Of a stretch of DNA of 64,000 nt, positions 34,361 through 47,400 are shown piece by piece. Position 1 is the stretch's first letter. Every line of letters begins with the position of its first letter. Source of the stretch: Glossina fuscipes (Eukaryota > Arthropoda > Insecta > Diptera > Glossinidae); the NCBI RefSeq assembly GCF_014805625.2, contig NW_023998464.1, forward strand, positions 7,907,813 to 7,971,812, read 5' to 3'. The translations under genes and the position numbers were made by a program. The notes under the pieces are model-generated. The model had not been told where the DNA came from, searched no databases, and worked only from the letters and a program-made list of their open reading frames with translations.

Positions 34361-35722
34361 AAAAACCAGATCCTGTATTAAAGATTTGAATGTATATTAA
34401 AACGTCTTATTCCCATTTGTTAAAAACAAAATGGACTACATTTTTAAAAACAGGTGGCAATATTCGTAAAACGACATCGTGGTTCTTTTAAAAACTTTTT
34501 TTCCCAAACCCACTATCGTGAAAAAATGTTGAGATGCAATATATGTAACGTATTTTGAAAGGAAAAGTACCATATAAGAAAGGATTACAATAAGGATGAT
34601 TTCAGTTTTAAGCCTATGTAGCAATAATGAGAAAACAGGCTTTCACTTTTTCAACGCAGCAGCAAGGTAAAGGCCGATTTTAAGCCGATAGTTTTCGATT
34701 TCCTGTATCAGTTTCGCTAAAAAATTTGTAATGGGGCTTATGAATCACTTGAAGATTGATTATAGAAGTTTTTTTCACTGTACAATAACATGTTTTAAGG
34801 GTACTCAGGCAGTCGATTCAAGTATTACATTCTCTCTTTCTTGCTTTCTCTTTGAACTACATTGAATTAAAAAATTCTTGAGAAACTGAAAAAAAAGAAA
34901 TAAATAAACAAACCAACACTTCATCCACACATATGGCTTTGCTTGTATAATAAGTTTTCGAAGATTTTGTGTATCAGATTACGTGGAACGAGGCTTACTC
35001 ATAACTGAGAAAAAAAAAGGATGTGTTACAAAAGAAAAAAATTGAAATATCTTATCACGATTTTTGTAAGTTGATACATACGAATATTGTAGATATTCAA
35101 TGTAGAGGACATAAATTGCGTTTTAAGGAATATGTTTCGATGAAAAATCAATAACCAATCATCCTTAAGAATTAATTGTCTTGAAATTTTCAAAGTTTAT
35201 CTATTTTTAAATCTTTTTATGTGTTAGTTATACTTATCAGATTTCTCATACACTCTTGTTGTAGTGTTAGTTATTTAAAGACAACTAAGTCTTCCTTCCT
35301 TCTTGTCATTGTTAGGGTTACATTCCAGCATTTGCATATACATTTTTGTTCAAATATCATCAAAAATATATATTCATTGAATTAAAGACTGGCATCGTGC
35401 TTAATGTAAACATTTATTAAAAGCGCCGGACTTACTCGCGTGCGGGTTTATCGTTTATCATCAATTTTATTATGATAAACAGCAGTTAATGTGAGTTACG
35501 AACTCGTTACGAAAGTGATCATTTTAATGAGAATATTGTTAATGTTTCCTAAATATGCCACGCCGTAGGCAATTAAAGTCTTAAATGTAAATGTTCAGCG
35601 CATCATCTATCAATGACCTAGCAACCACCACGTTGGTCAACCCCTACATGCATTTAACTTCAGTTTTATAAGCAAAATAACATAACAGCGTAAGTGAAAA
35701 TATGTAAAATTTTACTTTCCTA
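34361..35722. other. Gene-free AT-rich spacer
   Basis: No feature is supported. Confidence 0.45.
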
Positions 35723-35822
35723 TATTTTTTAATCTCTAATGTATTAGCTAGCAAAGGTTAGCGTACTAATGTAAGCAAGCAGTTTGCAAAATTGCAAAAA
35801 ATACATTAGAGATTAAAAAATA
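35723..35822. repeat. Perfect 23-bp inverted repeat with 54-base loop
   Basis: The arm at 35723-35745 (TATTTTTTAATCTCTAATGT plus ATT) recurs exactly inverted at 35800-35822. Beyond the arms a weaker AGTAAAATTT similarity continues outward on both sides, so this may be the core of a foldback element or MITE rather than a free hairpin. Confidence 0.85.
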
Positions 35823-38800
35823 ACAGAGAAATATGGATTCTAAATTTTACTCATAACACAAGGACGAAGACCTACACCGAAACACGCCTAGAACACATTG
35901 AACTGACGAAAACTCGCCTAATGTCGTTAAGCGTTGTTATGTTTTTTATACAGCAAATATCGAATCGAAAATGGGCTCGAAAACTCATGCAAGATGTTAA
36001 AAAATTTAGGATAAAAACGTTTCTTGTAGGACTGCTGGGAATCCGACGATTGTTTGATTGACACAGACGAAATAGATTTTTGACTTTTTTCAGATTTTAT
36101 GTCGTTATGCTTAGGCATTGAATTAGTTCAAATTTAATCCAAATAATTTAAGAGAAACTTCCGCAAGTAAACAAGAACACCTTCGTGACATTAATTGAAA
36201 CAAAAAGTGGCAAACTGTCGAATTTAGAAATAATTTTACGTCCTTTAGCTTACTTTAGTTCACTTCATTATCCTCATTAATTCAATTATAAATTTCATTA
36301 AAAGAAATTGATTCCGTTCAAGTATTGTTCAAGTTTGATACAATAAATTATTACGACAATGATCTGCCGTAATTACATCACACACGAGAATTTCATTTAA
36401 TTGAAGGGAGAGCAACATAGACCATACACTCGTATGCAGGTTTCTGTGTGCACGTAAGCAAATGAAAATTGAAAACGAGAAAAAAACAGATAAAGCGAAC
36501 GAGCGAAGTTGGAAACAAGAGGAGCCGCCTTCGAACGTGTATCTGTATATAAATAAAAGTAAGCAAATAAATAAATAAAGAAATGGCAGCAGTATCTGTT
36601 AGAAACAATTAGCAGACGTAAGGGCGCCGTTTTGATTGTGACAGTAAGTAGCAGCACGTGACCGTTGCAACATCCATAACAGTATGCAAGTGAGAAAAGT
36701 CGTACGAGTACAAAAGGCTTTGTGCTTAATCGAGCAGAATTCCAGATGTAAATAACCGCGTGCCGGTGATGAATAAAAAACGTGAACGAGCAACAGCAAA
36801 AGTAAAATAATTTATGCCGTACATACACGAGTCAATATACATTATTTGTATGGTTTGATTACTCGCGCGCTCGCACACACGACCGTACTACAATTTCGAT
36901 TGCAACGAAGACAAACAAAACCGGAACCTTGGCCACACATACGTACAAACTTGCTCGGCTTATATCTGCAAAGTATATAAAGCATTGAGGCAAAATTGTG
37001 CCTCTGTTGGCCCCTTCAGTTTTTAAACAATGCTTTTGGCATTACATTTTACGTATGCGGGTTTCTCAAACTTTCAAATATACTACTGCTTGCAGACTGT
37101 GTGTAACTCTGTCTGAATTCAAACGAGAATTTCAATATTTCTTTTACGGTTATAAACTTATCGCCAAGTAAGAAAGTTTGTGAGAACACATCGACGTACT
37201 TGACTGCGTTACTCCTTCCCTGTACATTATTTCCTGTATTTTATGCACTTAACAAACTTTTAGATGAAGAAAAAAATTAAGCGGGACAATTACATTAGCT
37301 TAGGACGAATCTCGGATACTCATTGTATTAGTAACTGAACATTAGTTTCTTTTGATTTTCGACAATTACGCGATCGCAACCATTGTTGCAACAAACATTT
37401 AGATGACTAAGTTTATCTAAAGGTGGCGCACGCCTAATTTTTAAATTTGCTCTGCTGTCACTCGCCATGAATGCATTTACTTAGTATCAACTTTCTGTTT
37501 ATTACTTTTAAGCCGGTTTGGACGGAAGGGCAAATTGCAAATCATATTACAATATATAAAATCAAAACTCTTTTTAACCTTGATTTGCTATCTGCCACCG
37601 AAAACATAGTTTTTTAGTTTCGAGTTTCTATACCTTTCTTTCTATTTCGTGAGCATGAAATCCAAAAATTAAGAGTGTACAGCCCCGTAAGCAAATCTAA
37701 TTGCGGCAAAAAAGTTATATATTGTTTAGAGCGGATGTGCTTGAAGCGAATATATAAAAAATGTCTGTTATAGTCGGCGTTTTCAAAATACTAAAAGTGT
37801 AAAATAGCGCTGCTTGTGTGTTTAAATATTATTGTTAAATACTTTTCAAAAACAATATCCTGCTATAAATTCTAGTTTTTGGATGAAAGTACAGTAAAAT
37901 CTATTTGTAACTATAATATTTTAACGAAAGAATATGTCTTCAAGATTTTAGTTCCCCATTGAACTAGTAAACTTGGCTAAGTTGATTCGAGATCTTGGAT
38001 TCTGTCTAGGAATAAGTAGTTTGAATATTGTACTGGCCCCTCAAAAGCTAGAAATTCATATAAATATTATTTATATATCTAATAGATATTCGCATAGTCG
38101 CCGATATTTGGAAACAATTCCTTCTTTCTTAGGCATAGTATATTTTTACCATTATTTAAAATAAAACATTCTGTGAGTGCTTAGGACTTTTTTGATCATT
38201 TAATCTGTCAATGAGTCTATGCGTTAAGATTTACAAACAGAATGACAAAATAAGTCTGCCTCTTGATGTTTATTATACATATGTATTTGTAGCACAATCA
38301 CCACCGCAGCGCCCAAAATTTTCTTTCCGTTCATGCCAGTAGAGCGCATTTTTCCATTCGTTTTCAAGAACACGGTAGCGGAGTCGAAATTCAAGCATCC
38401 AGCAAAATACTTGTATTTCGACAATTTATTACCAGAAATCGTTGCTTTTGCTTCTTGCGCGTGTGTACGTACGTATCTATATGTCTGTATGTACGTTTTA
38501 TGTATATGAATTGGGCTGTGAGATCATAAATTATATTGGTATTAACCCATTGATTGCTCTGGCGCACTTTCTCATCAAAGTAACTCTCAGGCTGAAATCA
38601 TTTGGCTTCCTATATGTATGTATATACACGCGTGCATATATATGCATTTTTTTATTATTTCTTCCTTTTTAATGTTCACATAAATTTTATGCACTGCAAC
38701 CGTTATGAAATCCTTGTGAGAGTATTTCCTCAATGCAGATATGCATTTATAGAAATTTATTGTTACACTTTTGTCTCCTTATGAATATGGATAATGTCAC

Positions 38801-41285
38801 TTTGATTAAAATTGGTATTGAGTGCGTCTGCATGGGTTTACGAGTAAGTAAACGAACGTGTGAATGTATATATATTCTGCGTTATTTTAAAACTGTATTA
38901 TTCGAATATAAATTTTATTTGCATTTATGTGCATAGCTTATGCGTATATCTTAATGTTTGCAGAATAGAAAAATTGCAAATTATTTGGCTGGAAAATATA
39001 TAAAAGACAAAAGGCAATATAGCGTAAAGAAACGTTGTACGGACTATTGAAAATAATGAAAAATGTAAAGACTTTCTATGCGCAGCCTGATTAATTGAGA
39101 GAATATTTCCTTGCAAATATGACTGTTTACAGAAAAATTCTTACACTTTTAGTAACCTACGTCATTATTAACATTTAATTTTACGTAAAATCATTTTCGC
39201 TGGACGGTAGCTTGCGGTAAACTGATTTGTTATACTAGAACTCAATATTTAAAACTAGTAAGAAAGTTCGTCTTGATTCGCAGCTTTTTTGGGGTTAGTT
39301 GCACACATATGTATATGAAATAATAATGAATTAATTGCCAGATAAATTTCAATTTTGTCGGTATTGTGGGCAAACGCTTTCAAATATATATAGAAAAAAG
39401 AAATTAATCTTACTTTCCCAGGACTTTTTTTATAAACACAGTTTCATCTTTACCTCCTTTAACTTAGTATTCCTTGAAAGGAAAAGCTTTCTACCGATTT
39501 TGATCAAATTTATTGCTTCTTTTCTTTGGCTTGAAAACCTAAAACATTTAAGTATGTAAGATAGTTATAGTATAAGTATAGTTATTTATTTTATTTGTTT
39601 ATTATTATTGTAACTGTAGAGCCATAGGCTAATGTACATAGTTACAGTATGTTTAATTATCATGTACTAGGTCTCCACTATCGCTAGCAATCATTATTTT
39701 ATTACCAAGAAGAAGAGAAATTCATGTGTAGGTGGACAATTTTCTTAAAACTATTGAAGCCAACGTCAATTCTTGTTTTCTGGCTTACCTTTGTTTCACA
39801 ACGAAAAAACGTTCTAATGTCACATGTCACAGCATAGTTGTGACGACATACAATTTGAATTTTTTTGATGATGTTCAAACTAATTTGGTCGAATCGCTGA
39901 ATTTAATAGTTAATTTCGCCCCAATTATAATAGCTATAAAAGCTATTCATTAATTTTACTTTTTTATTTATTCCAAATAAAATATTTATTTGCACTTTTT
40001 AAGCGTATTGGGAAAGTTACAAAACAACAATAATGTACGAATCGAATCAAGGAGGAAACTTGTCTCGTTTCCCCCGAAATGACGTCTCGATAGATTGGTT
40101 TTTGCCATTTTTCTGGTAATTACTTACATTGTAATATCGCTGTAGAACTTCATAGGCATGTTTACCGTACTAGTTGTAGCGAATGGAACAAATTGTCCGA
40201 CTAGGTTGGTGCAGCCCTTTCAATTGCAGCAAATATTTAGCAATAGCTTACATTTTGTCAATCCCACCATCGCCCTCTTGTGGACAGTTTTACGCATTTT
40301 GCATCATGGTCTTCTTCGCGTATTACTATACCCATCACTGAAGGATATGGGTATGCTCATTTTGTTTTTTTTTTTCATAATGTATGCAGCACCGAAAACG
40401 AAGCCGTCTGTGTCTCTTTCTCTGTGCGCCTGTGTGGCGGATATAACTCTCTTACTTGGTATCGCATGTAACCAACTTTCCGTAACTCGATGTCGCTAAG
40501 AAAATATGGTTATAAGTCCGCAAACGAGATTAGTTCATACTAGTTTCTTAAAGATGCATACACAAATATATTACGATTTTTCTATCACTAGTTTAAAATC
40601 ATTTCATTTAAGTTCATTCATTAGCCTTCCGTATCGTTTATATATTTAATTGCTGAGTTCATTGTAAATATCGCAAAAAAAAGTTAAAGGAATTTTTTTT
40701 ATAGGAATACAAAGCAATCAAACAGTTTTTATATTGAACTTTCTCGATGACAAAAACACCATAAATACTTTTTTCCTTTGTTACTTCATAGCTTTGCTGA
40801 CATTAAATGATAGTAATGGGAGCATTTTCTTCTTACACCTTACTAATCGCATTGCGTGCTGCACATTACAAATAAGAAGAATAAGAGTTTCATTTATAGC
40901 TGAAAATAAGAATTGTGAGTAAATAAATTTTTTCGGAACACTTATAACAAGCAAACCCATAGCTAAAAAGAACCAATAAAAAGTTCATATGCATGAAATG
41001 CATATATATGCAATGGTTCCAATAACTCATGTCCGTTCATCTGTGCGTTTCACGTTGCAGTCCTTACAGCGAGTTTAGAGACGGGAAATAAGAGCTTGAT
41101 ACTTATTCTAGTCGGTTGCTTTTTATAAGTTCTGCTTCCATGCAGGCGCGATCTATGCGATAAGTAGCTTAAAATAAATAAAAAAATAAAGAAGCCTAAT
41201 TTAACAAAAAATAATAACAAAGGCAGTTAACAACAAAAAAAAAGAAAGAATAAAATAGAAATAATAACTAAAAAATTAATAAAAA
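35823..41285. other. Gene-free stretch
   Basis: No coding exon is supported. A minus-strand open frame of 143 codons (36397-36828) has a Cys/Phe/Tyr-rich translation without domain features and is probably chance. TATATAAAG at 36974-36982 and a TCAGTT initiator-like site at 37016-37021 lie about 44 bases apart, wider than a normal core promoter. At about 39580-39680 an AATAA-rich tract on the minus strand could be another LINE 3' tail. Confidence 0.4.
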
Positions 41286-41480
41286 TAATTTACTTATTTA
41301 TTTATTTCTCCATTTATACATCAAATTCAGCTAAATAAAATTACAGTCCAATTCAGTGCATCTTAGTAGAAAATCTTATTTATTTAAATTGTTTTAAAAC
41401 TAGTATACAATAAAAAGGAAGAAAAAAAATATAATAATAACAAGCAAGTCTAAAAATAAATTAAAAAGTAAAAAATAATA
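41286..41480 (-). mobile_element. Truncated 3' end of the same LINE family as 61352-64000
   Basis: Plus-strand sequence from CCATTTATAC (about 41310) through TACAGTCCAATTCAG and CATCTTAG aligns with CCACTTATAC...GCAGTCGAGTTCAATAG...CTCTTA at 61379-61434, the 3' UTR of the well-preserved LINE. Both are preceded by a TTTATTTATT tail complement and followed by an AAGAAGAAAAAA-type tract. The identity is moderate, so this is an old, strongly 5'-truncated insertion in the same orientation. Confidence 0.55.
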
Positions 41481-44400
41481 ATTCATGCATAATGAATGGC
41501 TAACGGTATAAAATATCGAAGAGTTCATACATTCAAATTTTTATTTAAAGTATTTTCTTTAAGTAGCAAGTATCTCGAATTCGTCACAAGCTGATAATAG
41601 TTCTTTTCAATGTTTATTTTCGTTTTTAAATCCTCTGGTGTCCAATAAATGTCGGCTCAGTGTCAAAGGCATAACAGATTGCTTTTGTCATGGTACGAAT
41701 GAATGATAAACGAAATTTCATCAACAAAATACTTGAACATTTCAACAATAATAACAAACAATTTTATGCATAATTTCAATGGGCATTAAATAAATTTTAT
41801 GTAAATAAGAGAGAGAAATAAATTAATGCGGTACAAGCGCATACAATAATGAAGTGCGTAGAAAATTAATTTTTAGTCTTTCCTGATGTACATAATACCC
41901 ATCGAAATATATGCAAGTTTATACAAGTTTACAATTTAAACTCTACTTGTATGCTTCTATAATCACGTATATCTTCACATATTATTAAGTAACAAATAGA
42001 AAATTGTTTTGGTTCTTTTTTGCTTAAGATATGCGGACACTAGCCGGTAGTATTTAAGCGGATTAGGACAGCGAATTAGCACGACACACGATAATATGAG
42101 TCAGGAATCGTGAAATGCTTGAGATTTATTTGAACAGATATTGTGCCAAAATTACATTCGTCTGAGGGTGCATTCCAGAAAAGCTGATAATAATTTACTT
42201 TTATAGGATTTTTCCCGCTTTTCTTAATATCGTAGGCCTGCTTACAGATCACGTTATGTATATTATTTATTAATTTCGACAATGTTACAAAAAAAGAGTA
42301 GATTATATTTGTTTCAATATATATAAAAAGAAAATTCGCGGCTAGCCGTGGCCATCAACGAATATCATATGAACAGCATCTCGGCGTTCTATGTTGGCTC
42401 CTGTAATAAATGGACCGACTGTTCATCCGCAGTGTTAAGTAGTGCTTTTGTGCCGGACTGAGAATTGTAGTACATCTACGTTAAAGGTACAGCAAATGTC
42501 GTTTAGCGAGTCGTTTAACAAATGCGAGAAAGATGCAAAGCAATGATCAAATTTCTGCTGAATTTCAATAAATACATAAAAGTGTTAAAATGCTTAGGCA
42601 TTGATAGCGTGATATTAAGATAGTGTAAGAACGTCAACAACGAGCTGGGTGGGGGCAGAAAGACAGGTGAATTCTTCATTGACTAAGCGGCCATATCAAT
42701 TTGTGACTTATTTTATTAGTGTAACGAATAAAGCTATTCAAAAGATATATGAAGAGATGCTTATTGGGAACCATTCCAAACGATCGCAAAAGTTGGTTTT
42801 CTGAAAATTTTTGTTGCACTACATTTGTCATGAACACTCTGGATATTGGACAATCTTGCCACAATGGAAACGCCCGAAACCAATAATCAACTCTACCATC
42901 GTGGATTAACGTTCCTCTAAAATAAAGACTTGAAAAATTTCAACCGCCTTTTTCGAGTGCGCCGCATGCTCTTCCACTTTTTTGTTTTGTTCATTTGCCT
43001 TGAAATGTTAAAAATTAGAAAAAAAGAACGTTTTATATACCTTTATATATATTACATATTAGACATTCGTTTTTAAGAACAACTTTTTAAAATAATTATT
43101 TAAATAAATAAAGAAAAATTTGGTTATTTTCAGTGACCATAAAAATTTCATTGAGCTTGCGTGTAGGTGCAACACATGTGCAGATATCTTCACATTGCGT
43201 CAAAGCTTGTAAAATTTTCCGGCAAAGCACTATGGATTTATTTCATTCACTGCTTAGAGTAGTCCAAAATGCAATATTATTATTAGCCTTTCAACTTTCA
43301 TTCCCAGTGACTGAAAGATCGAAGCTGGAAATTCTGTCATTTTACTGTTACTGTTTACTGTTATATTAAATGCAGTTACATATAAAAATCTAAAACATTT
43401 TTAATAAATTTTGCATAAAATTTTATTTTCAGAAGTAATGGATGTCTTTGGCAAGAAAGAAATTTGCCTTCTTAGGCTCTGCTATTATTTGCTGCTAAAT
43501 GTTGTTAACAGAAAAAAACTTTAATATTTTAGACGGAGGTGTTGGTATGTCCGTGCGCTCGCTTGTCCATCTGCGTAATGTATGTCGTAAGCATTCTCGT
43601 GGGCGCAAAAATGAAGTTATCGATCCCAAATTTGGCAGAAAGGTTAAAAGTGCTTAAATACAATTGGGTATTAAAAATGGGCCAAATCGATTAAAGGGTA
43701 GAGCTACGGTACCATGTGAACTGAGAGCACCACTTTTTTTAGAGGAAAATTTGTTTTTTTGCACATTACTCATCAACTGCAACAGACAAATGTACGGCAA
43801 TTGCAATGTAGAGTACAGCACCTGTAAAAGATGGGAAAAAGGGTCTACGCCTAATCCGTATTATTTAAGTATCCACATTTGATATATTTTCAATGCCTTC
43901 ATAACGCGCAGAAGCCATTTTCAAAATCACAATAAACTATAAAAAAGGTTGCCCAGTTTCAAATTCGGAATACCCCTAAACATGTTCGTCCGTTCGTTTG
44001 CTCAAAGGTACGCATACAGATGTTATTGTGTATATTTGTTTAGAATTTTATATCCAGATCGTTGTCTAGGGATTAACATAAAACAATGAAGACGCTTTAT
44101 CGGGACATAGAATTTAATTTTGAAAAACAATTGTTCTAATTATTATTTAATAAAAAACTGTTTTACAAACATTACAAATATTACTTCTAGACTGCATAAA
44201 ATCCAACATCTAGGAACAATTAAAACACAGCCACATACTCATAAACATATATAAATATTTACATTCTTGGTCGCGGCTGTCACATCTCAATTTATGAAAC
44301 TATCTGTTGTCTGCATTTAACATCTTCGGATTGAATGAAATGTGCAAATAAATGTCTTAATGCAGTTGCTGCAAACTTGTTTTTGGCTTGACATCTCTTC

Positions 44401-47400
44401 AACATAGCAAAAACACGAAGAACTTCGAATTTTTAAGATCAGCATTATATGTTTATCCTTGAGGATAGCGAAGTTTGGCCGTTCCGCAACTATATAAAAT
44501 GTATATATTTTTCCTCCGCTTTTTTAGATTCTGAGTATATTTCGACCTCTTTTCTTCTTTCTTCATTCATAGTCCTCTCTAAGCTACAACATATACAATA
44601 ATGTATTGTAGGATAGAAATATAGAATAGCAACAATAATATATTAAAGTACAGAAAACATACATTGCGTAAGTGATCTTTAAAAAAGAAAAAATCCCGCC
44701 TTCTTCCTGCAGTTTACGTTTCAAGCTTTTAAGTTAAGTAATTAGATATAAATTTGGTGCGATTGCAGGAGCCAGGTTCGAAGCGAGTGTAATCTGCTAT
44801 TAAACACGTCAACAACTAAAATTCTATTTGCCTTTGCATTAAACCTTGACAGCGACCACCGCGCATCACACTGTTTCATTTATTATAGGCGTGTCAGTCG
44901 TCCAATCAAATTGATTTTTGCAGTAAACTTGGTCTCACTCAATATTCGCTACTTGATAAATATCTGTTATGCGTTTTAAGATAAAATTTCTTATATATTG
45001 TCAGCGTAATTGAAAGCAAATCACGGTACCATTTTATTAATAGAAAATATTTTAATTAATTTATTGAAAATATACTTAAGTGTCTGTTACTTTGAAGATA
45101 TTGTAAAAGATTCGCAGCAAAACAAATGAGAATTGTAGAAGCGATATTGCTTGCCCGCTTGAAAAATCGCTTTTCAAGGAAAACGTATTGAAATTTTTGA
45201 CATGCATTACAGATATTTTCTTTTATTACAATAAAGTTTTCATCATTTTTTTTCATTAGTCTGCTTTTAAAGACTTCATTTAGTGTATACAAATCGAGAG
45301 GTAAGACATTGAGCTATGATATACCCAAATGGGAAGCCTTTTTGTAGTCTTTTGGAGGATATGGTAAGAAAAGAATATCTCTCAGTTAATGAGATATTTG
45401 CAAGTTTTCTCGAATGCTTCAAGCACCTAATAGGTCAACAGAGGAAAATTTGCAAATGACTTCCTTCCTTAAAAAATTTCATCTACGGGATCAATCTCTT
45501 TTAATGTCGATATCAAGTTACCAATTGTTGTAATGGCGAGCCTCCCAAATAGAAGATCGATTGATGAATTAATCCTAATACCTCTTTTATACTCAATGAC
45601 TTCGCATGAAATGGTTTAAGAATACTTTTGCCACGGTACAGGACACGCGGTTAGGCATTTGGGAACAAATCTAGCCTCTATGATTATAGGCGCAAGATAA
45701 AGACAATTTTCATGTTCCTTATGTTCAATTTTCTTAAACGAACTTACTTCGAAAATTTTTGTTTTTGGCCAAAAATTCAGAAAAAAATTTGCTCAAATAG
45801 AAAGGGCTTAAAAAATACGCGATAATTATTGTTCAGATCGGCAGGCCGAGACAGACATAATTAGCACAGAAGTATATTATAGATTTGCGTTTTCTTATTG
45901 GTTGTAAAAATATTTTGTTCCCTAGCTTTATGCAAGCTGGGTTAAGTTGCTTTAAATGAAAAAAACTATTATCAAAGCTAGCCTTGCCCCGTTTAATAAA
46001 TTATTCTGGAACATTCTGGTACAAAACACTAAGACAGTGTTTCTGGAAACGAATTATTTTCAAGTATAGGCCCAACAAATTTTCATATCCGGGGTGGACG
46101 CTCCATTAACCGTAGTACCATGTTTTCGCTTAATTTAAAGATTTTTATGACCCGGACTAATGCTACATCTAAAGTAATTTAGTATGCTTAATAGTATGTT
46201 CAGATTACTACCGGCCGAAATGGTTGTTTAGTTAAACTTCAACGTCGAAACGCGAGTTGGAAAATCATGCTTTAATGCTTTCAACTGTAACAGATTATAT
46301 TGTCACTGGCTTTATGATCTCCAAGAATGCATAAATGTATGACAACTTGAACAAAAAAAAAAAAGAAGAGAAGGAGGACCGAAACACAACACAGTGGGAT
46401 CTTAGGTCTTTATGTGAGACGGCAATTGTAATTTGTCATGGTGGCGACACAAAGAATATAGCGGATATTTATTATCGTGCTTTGTTTTTGTTTTATGTGT
46501 TTCTTCTAGTCACTTAGAAAAAGGCAAAACTAATTACGAAAGGGTGTCGTCAGCTTAATTATGAGGCAGTTAATGGAGATTTTATTACACTCACCCTGCA
46601 GTTAGTCTGTAATAGATATCGCGCGTAATAAATTGCGCCTTAATAGATGCGCGCAATTATTGATATACATTTAAAATATTATTGCGAGTTCACAAGCAAT
46701 TTCTTAAGCCACATAGTGTGAAACATTTGTTGGAATCAATATTTTGCGATAGATATATTCAATAAGACCTAAATAGCGTCGTATACATGCTTGCAATATG
46801 GAACAGACATTGTTTTTCGTTATTTACTTTAAACAAATATTGTGTAGAAGAACGTGTAGGTACTTATTTCCGTTGTAGCTGATGTCAGTGAAAATGAAAA
46901 TAGAAAAACAGATGTATACACATACAACATACAAACTGTAATGCAAAATTGTTGGAAGCTTTTGTCTCTACAAAAAAAATTTCAACAAATAACGCATCCA
47001 TTTTATTAATTAAAAATTGGTTTACAACTTACTTCAATACGATGCAACTAAGATTCATTAATCATAAATAGTAACCTGCTGTTATTACAGTGTGCCTAAT
47101 GTAATCAATAGTAGAAAAAGTTTTTGTTTCATCAACATAGTCTAATTTATGAATATTACAAGTACTTCAAAGCTTCTCTAATGCGATGCCTCTTGTGTAG
47201 ACCCTCAAGATACTCAAAATGTTGTTTACTTTTCGAAATAACCTTCGAATATGATTCGATTTATACTTCAAAGTGTCCATTTAAGATTTGGTAACAGATA
47301 ATGGCCGCTCGGAAAAATGTGGTGCGAGTGGCGGCAATATTATTCAACTAATCTTATTAACTGACTAATTTCAAACAAAAACATCGTTAGACGACCGATA

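Noticed and set aside
36397..36828. 143-codon open frame on the minus strand
   Set aside because: Cys/Phe/Tyr-rich translation without domain motifs, no splice or homology support; overlapping frames are also open, as expected by chance.
36974..37021. TATA box plus initiator as a core promoter
   Set aside because: Spacing of about 44 bases is too wide for a standard fly core promoter and no transcribed exon is evident downstream.
40158..40499. 113-codon plus-strand open frame with hydrophobic stretch
   Set aside because: No homology recognised; contains a T run and a small palindrome (ATACCCATCAC...GATATGGGTAT) typical of repeat ends.
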